Origin: Paludibacteraceae bacterium
GTDB taxonomy: Bacteria; Bacteroidota; Bacteroidia; Bacteroidales; Paludibacteraceae
Assembly: GCA_017439235.1 (NCBI GenBank)
Contig: JAFSJN010000001.1
Span: 1-64,000, forward strand
Reading direction: 5' to 3'
DNA: 64,000 nucleotides
The position numbers and the translations under genes are program-made. Below are positions 18,130 to 27,800 of this stretch, in pieces; the stretch's first letter is position 1; every line of letters starts with the position of its first letter. A model generated the notes under the pieces. The model saw only the letters and a list, made by a program, of their open reading frames with translations. It searched no databases and had not been told where the DNA came from.

Positions 18130-21100
18130 TTATTGTCCTACAATCATATATTGCGTTCTTGACGCGCCGTCTTCATAGGTAGTCTTAACTACATAGATAC
18201 CGCTGGTTTCTGGTACCGGCAGCGATATATCTCCCTCGCTAAACGTATAGGTCGAATATACCGTACCCGTCATCGTATAGAATCGTACTGTCATCTTCTT
18301 CTCCGCACGCGCAGCAATACGTTGACCTATCTTGACTATCGTCGGATAACCATCCGCTACACTCCTTGCTTCTGGTTGTATCGGACAAGTAGCTATCATT
18401 ACTCCGTCCGGACGGGTCAACTCTACATAGTACGTAGAATTCGGGTCCAAAGGTTGATACAGGTACGAACCTGTCTCACCCGGGATTTGTACGTTATCCT
18501 TATACCATTGGTATCTAGTGAAGGTGTATCCGCCGTTGTACTTACTATTCGTTACCGCCAATACATCGTTCCACTTCTGCTCCACTATACTGCTGCGATA
18601 TCGGATATCTACAGCGCGTTCTATGCGGTAAATACCACAGCAGAATTGATAGAACTCCAGCGTAGCCGTATAGTGTCCCGGCAGGATAGTAGCCGGATAA
18701 GGTATAGCCACAGAGGTCTCACTCGGGTTATAAATCGTAGTATCCCGCAACTCGGGCGTAGAGAAATGTATACACAGGCTGTCGTATTGCCCCTCATGTA
18801 CATCGTACGTTAGATAGAATACATTACCATCTGCACATTGGTACGGCAACTCGTCTACATCGGTGCGAATACGCTGATTAACCGTCAAAGTCAGATACAG
18901 GGCGCTATCGCAGCCATGTTCCGATTTCATCACGATTAATTTATTCTCAAACGGAGTATTGTACCTCAATCCGTTCACTACAATGCTGCTATCCGAGCAT
19001 ATCGAATCGTGGCGATAGGTATCGGGTATCTCCGGCCATACTTTCAGGTACAGAGTTGACGTAGAGTCGCAACCGGCAAAGTTGGGATATACGCCTATGT
19101 ACGTTGTATCCTCATTGAACCATTCGCCGCCGAAGTTAATCGGCATTTCCGGGCAGGTGGTCATATTGAATACCGAATGCTCAGGAAGAATATTCACCGC
19201 TACAATAGTATCGGTACGCACACTATCACATGCGTTGTTAATACCGATATAGGTCGTCAGTGTTACTACTATCGTATCGCCTTCAGACGGACAGGTATAT
19301 ACAGGATTCCAGTTGTACGACTCCGTCGTCAATCCATCCGATAGACGGGTGAAAGACCAATGGCACTCTTCGGTTGCTTCGTGCGTATGATTCTCATACC
19401 CCTCGTACATATTCATAATATGCGAAGTATTGTGGAATCTCAGTTTACTCAAGCATTGGTCATAAATCGGCTCTATTGTGTATTCCGGTACCGGGAAACG
19501 AGGTGCCGATAACGTGCTGACCTCAAAATAGCATTCAGGGTCTTCGATAAAGCTTACACGGCAGGTATAGGTCTGACGTCCCGGATCAACTACCAACTCA
19601 CGATCAGTGCCAACCACTACTCCGGCCTCATTATACCATTCATAAGCAAACCCTTCGGGGGCGAAACACTCAATCTTTGAGTCATTACCGCAGTTCTCCG
19701 TCTCTAAGTGAGCCGAAGCACAATCTAAGGTAAAGTATGCGTAACCAAAGTGTCCGCCACCACCGCAGTCTTCGGTAGTTAACCTTACGCGAACTGTTTG
19801 ACCGTTGTAGGGCTGCAGGTTAACACCTACCGTAGTCCAGTCTTTCCATACTACACTTCCATCCTTCGTCTCATTCCAGTCGGCTGCTACGGCAGAAGTG
19901 TAGGTATACTCGGCTTTACCGCAGGTCTCATCTATTTCGTTACCCTGCTCATCCAGCACTACCATCTTGAATCCCGGGTCACCACAACTCTCATTCGGTT
20001 TGTTCAAAACAACGGCATAGCGAATAATCAATACACCCTGATTGGCAGAATCCACCACAAAACTGTAGGTCATACTCTCTGCCTCGTAACTGGTTTTCCA
20101 GTTACCCAAGCGTACTGATGCCAAAGCACCCTTAGGTACGGTACGTAAACAGTCTTCCGTTCTGGGGTCAGTCTCTGTAGGATCGACATGGATAGTATGA
20201 CGACTCTCGGCGGCATCCGGACCATAATCGATTACACCTATATGGTCGTAGGGAGTTTCATTAGGTCGGATAGAACCGTATGTACATACCAAATTGGGAT
20301 TGTACAAATCAATATAATTAACGCAGTGGTTATCTGGACAATAAACCAACGTTTGATTCTTATATGAATAGTTCGACTGGATATCACCTGCTTTACCGAG
20401 TACACGCACGTCATAGGTACCCTCGGATATACGCTGTAGACGATACGAGCATTGCAATCCGTCGCGGGTAAATCCGTCTACGTCGTCTGTTATACCGTCT
20501 TGACGACGCCATGTATCGGTACCAATCTTACGGTATTGCACTTCAAACTCGCTCAATCCGCTCTCCCAACTAACAAGCAGGGTCGAGTCCTCGCAATGGG
20601 CTTCTACCTGAACCTTCTGCGGTTTTTTGATTTGCGCCGTACCAATCTGCAGGTTATCAATACAAATACTCGTTTGATGAATGCTCTCGTCGGTGTTATT
20701 GTTTACCCATATAAATACGATCGCAAACGGCACTTTTGAGTTATTGGAACTTACTTTTACCTCATTCGTCAATGCCACATTCTCCCATTGCTCTTTACCG
20801 CATAGGAAACGGTCGCCGTTAGCGCCCAATTGCTGACAAGCCGTATTCACCACATTGGTCGAGATTAAGCCGCTGGTCTCCGAAATAATTCTATCTAAAT
20901 TATAGGGATTATTATTCGCCGTATTGGTCAGCATTACCTCCGGACAAACCATCACATACAGACGCGATGAAGCGGGGTCACCTATACCCTTCCAGTCAAA
21001 ACTGATATCGTAGTTTTGCTGCTTGGGTGCCTCCGGGAATTTGAATCGCAGGTACGTTGCTACAACATTCGGTTTGCAGCCGTATTGCGGATCTCTACGA

Positions 21101-21318
21101 TTGGTCGAGATATACATACTGCGCTGTCCCTCACTGTGAACAGCCGTACCTATCATCCATTTATCGGTCGCCAGAGGTGTATTGTAGTTCATCACCCACT
21201 GCGACAAGTCCTCATCCTCCTCAAAACTGCACGCAAAGGGCACAGCTTGAGCAGCAAGTCTCGGACCGGACAGCACGCCGATGACGATGAATGCTATGAT
21301 ATATACTAACTTTTTCAT
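18130..21318 (-). CDS. Large exported protein with T9SS-type C-terminal sorting domain (paralogue A)
   Basis: 1,062 residues from the ATG at 21318 (MKKLVYIIAFIVIG), chosen because it gives a proper signal peptide and a 25-nt gap to the upstream gene; an in-frame ATG at 21360 would run into the OmpA gene. Domain order is the same as in paralogue B: jelly-roll, FN3-like (ESGLSEFEVQYRKIG), second jelly-roll (VWKDWTTVGVNLQPYNGQ, GHFGYAYFTLDC), Ig/PKD-like repeats (CDSTSTLYLKVWP), and a tail SGIYVVKTTYEDGASRTQYMIVG that is a type A T9SS sorting signal. Cys-rich spacing in the middle suggests disulphides outside the cell. Both paralogues share EYQWFKNGVKLEGETGSYLYQPLD-like text near their ends. Confidence 0.8.
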   Translation of the reverse strand: MKKLVYIIAFIVIGVLSGPRLAAQAVPFACSFEEDEDLSQWVMNYNTPLATDKWMIGTAVHSEGQRSMYISTNRRDPQYGCKPNVVATYLRFKFPEAPKQQNYDISFDWKGIGDPASSRLYVMVCPEVMLTNTANNNPYNLDRIISETSGLISTNVVNTACQQLGANGDRFLCGKEQWENVALTNEVKVSSNNSKVPFAIVFIWVNNNTDESIHQTSICIDNLQIGTAQIKKPQKVQVEAHCEDSTLLVSWESGLSEFEVQYRKIGTDTWRRQDGITDDVDGFTRDGLQCSYRLQRISEGTYDVRVLGKAGDIQSNYSYKNQTLVYCPDNHCVNYIDLYNPNLVCTYGSIRPNETPYDHIGVIDYGPDAAESRHTIHVDPTETDPRTEDCLRTVPKGALASVRLGNWKTSYEAESMTYSFVVDSANQGVLIIRYAVVLNKPNESCGDPGFKMVVLDEQGNEIDETCGKAEYTYTSAVAADWNETKDGSVVWKDWTTVGVNLQPYNGQTVRVRLTTEDCGGGGHFGYAYFTLDCASAHLETENCGNDSKIECFAPEGFAYEWYNEAGVVVGTDRELVVDPGRQTYTCRVSFIEDPECYFEVSTLSAPRFPVPEYTIEPIYDQCLSKLRFHNTSHIMNMYEGYENHTHEATEECHWSFTRLSDGLTTESYNWNPVYTCPSEGDTIVVTLTTYIGINNACDSVRTDTIVAVNILPEHSVFNMTTCPEMPINFGGEWFNEDTTYIGVYPNFAGCDSTSTLYLKVWPEIPDTYRHDSICSDSSIVVNGLRYNTPFENKLIVMKSEHGCDSALYLTLTVNQRIRTDVDELPYQCADGNVFYLTYDVHEGQYDSLCIHFSTPELRDTTIYNPSETSVAIPYPATILPGHYTATLEFYQFCCGIYRIERAVDIRYRSSIVEQKWNDVLAVTNSKYNGGYTFTRYQWYKDNVQIPGETGSYLYQPLDPNSTYYVELTRPDGVMIATCPIQPEARSVADGYPTIVKIGQRIAARAEKKMTVRFYTMTGTVYSTYTFSEGDISLPVPETSGIYVVKTTYEDGASRTQYMIVGQ

Positions 21319-21343
21319 AGTTCTTTCTTCCTTGAGATTGACC

Positions 21344-23776
21344 TTAGAACACTTGTTCAATGTCCTCGCCGCCAGTAGTGGTAATCGTAAATTCTACACG
21401 ACGGTTGTTCTGACGACCTTCCTCGGTCGAGTTGGTATCAACCGGCTCACTCTCGCCCTTACCGATAGCCTCGATACGGGCTGCATCTACGCCACGCTTA
21501 ATCAAATCGCGACGTACACTGTTGGCACGACCTTCCGACAATATCTGGTTAGCTCTGTCGCTACCTATCGAATCGGTATGACCGACAATGCGAATCTCTA
21601 CCGTCGGGTTATCCAACATAAACTGCGCTAAGTCCTCCATCGCAGCCTCTGACTGCGGCAGGATATAGGTCTTGTTCGTTGCAAAGAACAAGTTATTGAT
21701 CTTCACCTTGATACCCTCCTTAATCTTAGTCAGGTAGAAGGCTAAAGTATCTTGTACAAATTCAGTAGTATCATCCAGCGGCATATAACCCGGATAACGC
21801 AGGTGCGTGAAGTACTGACCTGCCGTCAACTCCGTTACAAACAATCCGTCATCAGCCGTCATACCTACATACAGAGTCGTCGTGTCGCTCGGTGTATCGA
21901 TACGTACATTGGCCTCAACAGGCATTCCCGTATCGCCGGCATAGACGCGGGCACAATAGGTATATACTATCGGCTTGGGCTCTGGAAGCAATGCTATCTG
22001 CAGCGTATCCTTCAAATCGCCTTCCATAGCGTACATCACGCTGTCGGAGAAGAAGCCCATCTTGTCAGCACGTACCTGATACTGTCCCTTGCGGAAACGA
22101 CCGGTTATGTAACCCTGACTGTTCGTCGTCTTATTAGCAACCTTGCCGCTCTGCATATCCTTGATAGCCACCATAGCTCCGGCCAATGCGCCTCGGGTAT
22201 CCGCATTCGTTACGCGGGCCATCATACGCGGCGTCGGCTCGGTGGGCAAGGCCTTCGGCTTCAGGTTCTTACGAGGCAACTCGTACCAGAAACTCAACTT
22301 AACACCTACTAAGAACGGATGCAACTGCGCATCCTTAGCGCTGGCTGTATTGAGCGACGACACTAACTTAACATCGCTCGGCACGGTCGGCAACGCTCTC
22401 ATATCAGCGGGTATCTCGTGTGTCGTATTCGCATTGCTCGACTTCTGCACATTCAGTACACCATATTCGGCAAACAATGCGATACGCGTTCTCAGGTTCC
22501 GGGCAAAACGCTGACCGGCTGTCGGCTTCTTACCGGCGGCCACCTTCGGCTGCATATACTTGTCCAGACTCATACCTATCTCAGCGGCCAAAGCCAAGTT
22601 CAATCCGAAGTCCACCTTCGTCTTGGGGCTCTCTGCCTTGCGCGAATCGAAGCCGTGGTTGGTCATACCCTCCAGCGGATCTATCAACTCTTTATCTATA
22701 CCGCGGGTATGAATGGTGCTGCTCAGCTGCGAACTGCCGATTACACCCAATCCCACCTTGGGACCGGCTAAGAAATAGCCCTGCTTATCCGCAAACTCCA
22801 TACCGAACAATACCGGTATCTGTACAAAGCCGGCTCGGTACATATCCTGCATCTTCTCGAATCGGTATTCATAACGCATCGGATAGCCTAATGTCGGATA
22901 GGTGGCATCATAAGCGCGCTCCAATAGCGGATTGCTCTTATTGCCGTCGTAGATACTGTTCAGCGAGTTGTAAATCTCTATCTCTACACCCGTGGTGAAC
23001 AACATACGGCGATAACGCAACTGATAACCCAATCCGGCGCCTCCGCCTACCCATCCTTTGGCTGCCGACTGGAAGCCTAAGGCATTGATACCGTTAGCCT
23101 TGTCGCCGGCTTTATAGCTGAAGCCCGAGGGGAAGATTGCCGAGTAACCAAACTGACCCCATACGCCGATGCGATGACTGATGTCGCGGGTCATATAACG
23201 GGCTACATGTTCGTTATATTTGGTTACCTCTTTCAATCGCTGTGCATAAACCTCTTCTTGTGAGGGTTTAGCCGGAGTCTTCTTGGCTGCAGCCTTCTTA
23301 GCCTGAGCCTTTTTAGCGGCTGCTTTCTTGGCAGCAGCTTTCTTATTATCCGCCTTCTTAGTCTCTGCCTTCTTCGGTTCGGCCTTCGTAGCTTCTTTTG
23401 CCGCTACAGCAGTCGGAGCAGCCTTCTCTGCCTTCTCCGCCTTTTCGGCTTGCGCAGCCTCTTTCTGACGTTGTGCCTCAGCCTTCTGCGCTTCTTTCTG
23501 ACGCTGCGCTTCCGCTTTCTCTGCTGCCTTCTGACGCTCAGCCGCAGCTTTCTCTCTCTCCTTAGCGCGCTTCTCTGCCTCTTTAGCCCTTGCAGCCTTC
23601 GCTTTCTCGCGTTCTTTAGCCTTCTTAGCCTGCTCTTTGGCCTTAGCGGCTTTTGCCTTGTCGGTCTGCGTAGCGGGCGCAGCCTCAGCGCGCTGCATCA
23701 TGGCACCGCCTGACAATATATTTAAGCTAAAACTGATGACTACTATCCACAATAGGTTACGCATCGTCGTTTTCAT
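21344..23776 (-). CDS. OmpA-family outer-membrane barrel protein with a Lys/Ala-rich segment
   Basis: 810 residues. A signal peptide (about 1-33) is followed by a highly charged K/A/E-rich stretch at about 35-170 (repeats such as EKAEAQRQKEAQ, AAAKKAAAKK), likely a long helix or coiled coil. Then come a beta-barrel at about 190-510, two carboxypeptidase-regulatory-like modules (about 515-685), and an OmpA peptidoglycan-binding domain at about 690-805 with the motif IRIVGHTDSIGSDRANQILSEGRANSV and NNRRVEF. The OmpA part tethers the outer membrane to peptidoglycan. Its barrel is a paralogue of the smaller protein encoded just upstream. The start may be ATG 23776 or 23764. Confidence 0.85.
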   Translation of the reverse strand: MKTTMRNLLWIVVISFSLNILSGGAMMQRAEAAPATQTDKAKAAKAKEQAKKAKEREKAKAARAKEAEKRAKEREKAAAERQKAAEKAEAQRQKEAQKAEAQRQKEAAQAEKAEKAEKAAPTAVAAKEATKAEPKKAETKKADNKKAAAKKAAAKKAQAKKAAAKKTPAKPSQEEVYAQRLKEVTKYNEHVARYMTRDISHRIGVWGQFGYSAIFPSGFSYKAGDKANGINALGFQSAAKGWVGGGAGLGYQLRYRRMLFTTGVEIEIYNSLNSIYDGNKSNPLLERAYDATYPTLGYPMRYEYRFEKMQDMYRAGFVQIPVLFGMEFADKQGYFLAGPKVGLGVIGSSQLSSTIHTRGIDKELIDPLEGMTNHGFDSRKAESPKTKVDFGLNLALAAEIGMSLDKYMQPKVAAGKKPTAGQRFARNLRTRIALFAEYGVLNVQKSSNANTTHEIPADMRALPTVPSDVKLVSSLNTASAKDAQLHPFLVGVKLSFWYELPRKNLKPKALPTEPTPRMMARVTNADTRGALAGAMVAIKDMQSGKVANKTTNSQGYITGRFRKGQYQVRADKMGFFSDSVMYAMEGDLKDTLQIALLPEPKPIVYTYCARVYAGDTGMPVEANVRIDTPSDTTTLYVGMTADDGLFVTELTAGQYFTHLRYPGYMPLDDTTEFVQDTLAFYLTKIKEGIKVKINNLFFATNKTYILPQSEAAMEDLAQFMLDNPTVEIRIVGHTDSIGSDRANQILSEGRANSVRRDLIKRGVDAARIEAIGKGESEPVDTNSTEEGRQNNRRVEFTITTTGGEDIEQVF

Positions 23777-23806
23777 ATCTTTTTCCTTTCTCGTTTTTCG
23801 TTATAC

Positions 23807-24718
23807 TTAATTCTCGCGGCACATCAGGCATACCTTCGGCTTCGGCAACTCAAACAGCACCGTAAACTTTACACCTATAGTCAGCGGAGTAACACGCTTG
23901 TTATACAGTTGCGAACTAACCATCGCAGGTACTACATAAAACTGCAATCCCTCTGAAGTCTCATTATAACTCAGAGCCTGGCCGTAGTCTTTGTTCTTAT
24001 GTACATTCAGTATGCCATAGTCGGCAAAAGCCGCTACATACATACGGTATTTATGCTTTGGCACATCTGCGCCTTTTTCCTTATAGAATCGATCCACACG
24101 GGCACCAATCTCGGCATGCAGCATCAGGTTCAGATTCATCTGCACATCGTATTTTTTGCTATCCACACTCTTACCGCGCGTAAAGCCGTGATTGGGCATA
24201 TCTACAAACGGATCGATAAAGCGCTCGTAATCGCCCATAGTCGTTACCGACGAATGCGATGATGTCTGCGCCCATACATTCAATCCTGCGCCCACACCGG
24301 CCAGGAAATAGATTCGATGGTACTCATAACCAAACAGTATCGGTATATTGACATTTATCGCATGCATCCGGTCCTTACTCTCGTTTACCGATGCCTTCAT
24401 CGAGAATACGTCTCCCTCAGTATCGCGCATATTCATCGTCAGCGACGAGGTATTCAGTTTGTTGGTCCACAACGCATACTGTCCCTCTACGCCTAACTGC
24501 ATAATAAAACCTGTGTGATAGTAACGATAACCAACACCTATCGACGGTGCAAAACCCGGACCGGCTTTTATCTCGCTGCTATTGTGCAGCAATGTACTAT
24601 ACCCCGCGCTTCCCCATAAGCTGATGAAGTGATACTCATCGGGGAACAATTTCGAGGCCGATAACGACCCTATAGCCGTCATCAAAACACATAATATGAT
24701 GGTCGCGCGTCTACGCAT
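23807..24718 (-). CDS. Outer-membrane beta-barrel protein
   Basis: 303 residues from the ATG at 24718, which starts a basic signal peptide (MRRRATIILCVLMTAIGSLSA) and lies about 40 nt after the predicted promoter. The rest is a barrel of alternating strands (ISLWGSAGYSTLLH, PSIGVGYRYYHTGF) ending in an aromatic-poor tail with two Cys. NHGFTRGKSVDSKKYDVQMNLNLMLHAEIG aligns with NHGFDSRKAESPKTKVDFGLNLALAAEIG in the OmpA protein downstream (read here as short motifs: NHGF and L-x-AEIG), so the two are paralogues. It is the first gene of the reverse five-gene operon, 30 nt ahead of the OmpA gene. Confidence 0.8.
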   Translation of the reverse strand: MRRRATIILCVLMTAIGSLSASKLFPDEYHFISLWGSAGYSTLLHNSSEIKAGPGFAPSIGVGYRYYHTGFIMQLGVEGQYALWTNKLNTSSLTMNMRDTEGDVFSMKASVNESKDRMHAINVNIPILFGYEYHRIYFLAGVGAGLNVWAQTSSHSSVTTMGDYERFIDPFVDMPNHGFTRGKSVDSKKYDVQMNLNLMLHAEIGARVDRFYKEKGADVPKHKYRMYVAAFADYGILNVHKNKDYGQALSYNETSEGLQFYVVPAMVSSQLYNKRVTPLTIGVKFTVLFELPKPKVCLMCREN

Positions 24719-24758
24719 ATGTATACACATGTATGTACTATAATCCAAATTTAGCGTG

Positions 24759-24790
24759 CAAAGATACTAAAAATATTTGATATACACAAA
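24759..24790 (-). promoter_or_regulatory. Promoter for the reverse surface-protein operon
   Basis: On the reverse strand TTTG (24787-24790) and TATCTTTG (24759-24766) with a 20-nt gap. It lies 41 nt ahead of the barrel gene start and just behind the terminator of the giant gene. Confidence 0.8.
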
Positions 24791-24821
24791 TTTTTGTTAC
24801 TTTTTTTTGTATATTCTGTAT

Positions 24822-24856
24822 AAAAACCAAGAAAGGCCGCCCGAAGGCAGCCTTTC
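24822..24856 (-). terminator. Terminator of the 3,428-residue gene
   Basis: On the reverse strand GAAAGGCTGCC and GGCGGCCTTTC (24846-24856 with 24831-24841) enclose a TTCG tetraloop and are followed by TTGGTTTTT. It begins 27 nt after the stop codon and separates the giant gene from the next operon. Confidence 0.9.
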
Positions 24857-24882
24857 AAGGAACTATAGTCGTACGACTAATT

Positions 24883-27800
24883 TTACTTCTTCATACGTAC
24901 TCGACGACCGGTTGCATCGGTCCAAACACCCTCACGGATGATGTATAGATTGTCGCGGTAGATAATCTTCTGCGTACCGTTCTTGGAAGCCTCATCTAAG
25001 ATTTCCTCCAAGCTGCTGCCCGAACTCTGGTTGATAACCAAAGTATGAACGAGCACGGCGGCGCAGTTAGTACCTTGTACATAAACGGTGTCCATGTACG
25101 TACCGGCAGCGGTACCTGCGGCATACGAAATCGGATCTTGACCTGCTATATACGGATGGTTGATATCCATATAGGTGTAAGGCAGATCGTTGGTCTCGAT
25201 AGTCGTATTAACTAACAAGGTATCCTCATCGCTGTAGTACGACAATACCAAGGTCTCGATACTATCGCAACTGTACATCGATATCAATGTATCGCGGTAG
25301 ATACCGGCGCGGTTGTATTGTTTACCGTTCCATGTGTAGGCCTCACCCGGGCAGATAGTCTGCTCCTGAGCATCCGTACGGATAATCGGGGCTACATTCA
25401 GGTACAGCGTAATCAAACTATCGCAACTCTCTACCGATTGCAGTTTACGACGATATACACCGGCGCGAGTCTTAGCCGTGAAGTTCACGTCAGAATAGCT
25501 CTCGCCTTCGCAGATAGTATCCGTTACGATAGTCTCCGCTACCTCAATATACTCAACGTTGAGCGTGTAGATACTATCGTGATAGCCATTATTGGCAGCA
25601 TAGTAGTTATCTGCTTTCTCAATACGTTTGTATACCTTAGCTCCGGCCTCAGCCTTATCGCCATCGATATAGAATCCGAGTTCGTCAATATCTTGGTATT
25701 GGCAAGCTTGAGCATCACTCTCGACATTGTCGTAGTAGTTAACACGGATGTTGTCGAAGTGAACGGCGCAAGAGTACGGTGTGGCGCTCTTATAAGTATC
25801 AGCTTCACGGTAGAACGCTATACGGATGTTCTTACCTGCAAACTTGCTCAAGTCGTAACGCAGATTCATTCCGGCGAACGGAATATCGCGCAACTGGTGA
25901 CCTGCAGCCAAGGTATTGTTCCATATACCGATGATATTCTCCTTCTTATAGGTCTTACCGCCGTCATCGGAGATAACGATCATGAAGGTGTAATCATCAG
26001 CCATACTTCCCTCTACAGCAGGAATGTTAGATATCGTGGTCGTACCCGAGCATCCTGTCAACGCCAAATCGAGCGACAGGTGAGCTGCAGTTGTCGTATC
26101 CAAGCTGATTACCGGCGACATCATCCAGTAGTAGTTATAATCCAAGGTCGTTGCCGACGAGCTGGAATAGAACAATACTGCATAGTGTCCGGCAGCCAGA
26201 CCCTGAGCACTCGTAACGCGGCGATAGCCGTACGTGGTACTGTTAGTTCCGCTGAACTCAACATTCGTGCTGTCGATTACCTTCGCAGCCGGATTGGTAG
26301 CAAACGTCCAATCTGCATCGAGGTTCGTTGCACCGAAGTTCTCAATGAAGAACGGCTGACGAGCTGTTGTGAACGCAGCGTTCTGCGAGAACTCACTTTC
26401 GCCGAGGTCTTCAGCACAGATGGTACGTACACGCCATACATATTGAGTATATGCGCTCAGACTGTCTACAACGAACGAGTTCTGATATACGGTATCGTTG
26501 AATACGAATGCCGTATCCTCTGTGAACGTATAATCGGTAGATACTTGAACGATGTACTTGTCTGCACCTTCCGGAGCCTTCCAAGTCAACGTTGCATTGG
26601 TAGCGCTGATATCGCTTGCCTCCATCTCTTCAGGAGCCTCACAATGCTGGATAGCCGAGAACGATACATCATCAATCCATACATAATCGTAGGTCGACTT
26701 GTTCTCTGCACCCTTTGCCCAAAGTGTTGCCATAAAGGCCACATACTTACCTTGTGCACCCGTCAGAGCCACTTTCTTCTGTTGGAAGAGGTATTCGTTA
26801 CCCTCGTTCACAACATCGGTCGTAGCCAACGTACCTTTGTAGGTAACGGTATCAATAGGCACGAAGGTCGAAGCATCCATCGGGTCAGTCATCGTACCAA
26901 CGATAACCGACTTCGAGTAGTAGTACTCCTTCGTCGCTGCCGTGCTTCCTAATGTGTACTGCGTCGAAATCTTACCTGTCGACGAGCTGGCATAACCGGG
27001 ACGCATCCAGAAGTTAACCTGCAACGTATCGTATGCAGATATATCTTCAATAGCCGGCATAGCAGCATATGTCTGATAGGTGGTGCCGTTAGCATAGAGA
27101 CGGACTGCATAGTCACCCTTGTGCGAGTAAACATAAGTAGCGTTTACATAGTTGTAAGTATAGGTACTTACTGCACTGGAGCCGGCGTTCTCATACGTCC
27201 AGCAGAGCGTCTGTTTGTATGTCTCCGATGTCTGTGCGGGAAGAATTCTCCAACCGTCAGCCAACTCGAAGCCGTTCTTGTAATCCGGAGCTATTGCTAC
27301 ACACTCGGTGTAGAACATCTGACCACCGGCAGACAAGGTATTAACCGTACCGTTGGTCTGATATACATACCATTGGTATGCCGAAGCAGGATTCAAGTTC
27401 TCGGCCGTGTAGGTCATTACGCCACCCGCAACAGTATCACGGAGAACTTCCGTCTTACCGTCTTGTTCGGTAACAACAACTACCGTCTGAATCGACGGAT
27501 GTTTAGCCGTCCAAGATAAGGTAGCGGAGTTAGCAGTTACGTTACTGGTCATTGTTCCCGAAGGAGCGAACAGGTTGTCGCCTACAGGAGCAATCTTCAG
27601 GTTATCTACGAAGAACAGACCGTATGCCGGCTGGAACAATACAATATACTTACCGCTCGTTCCGGCCAACGGTAACTGGAACTTCTGCCAGTAGCGGTTA
27701 CCGGTCGGATCGGAGCTAACCAATGTAGAAGTCGTCAAACCGGCAGCAGGAACATATGTAACCGTATCAATTACCTCGAGGGTCGAGAAATCGTGCGGGT

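Noticed and set aside
25318-26952. Forward open frame of about 544 codons inside the giant gene
   Set aside because: Shadow of the reverse gene. The reverse frame has repeated modules and a signal peptide, whereas this frame has no family features.
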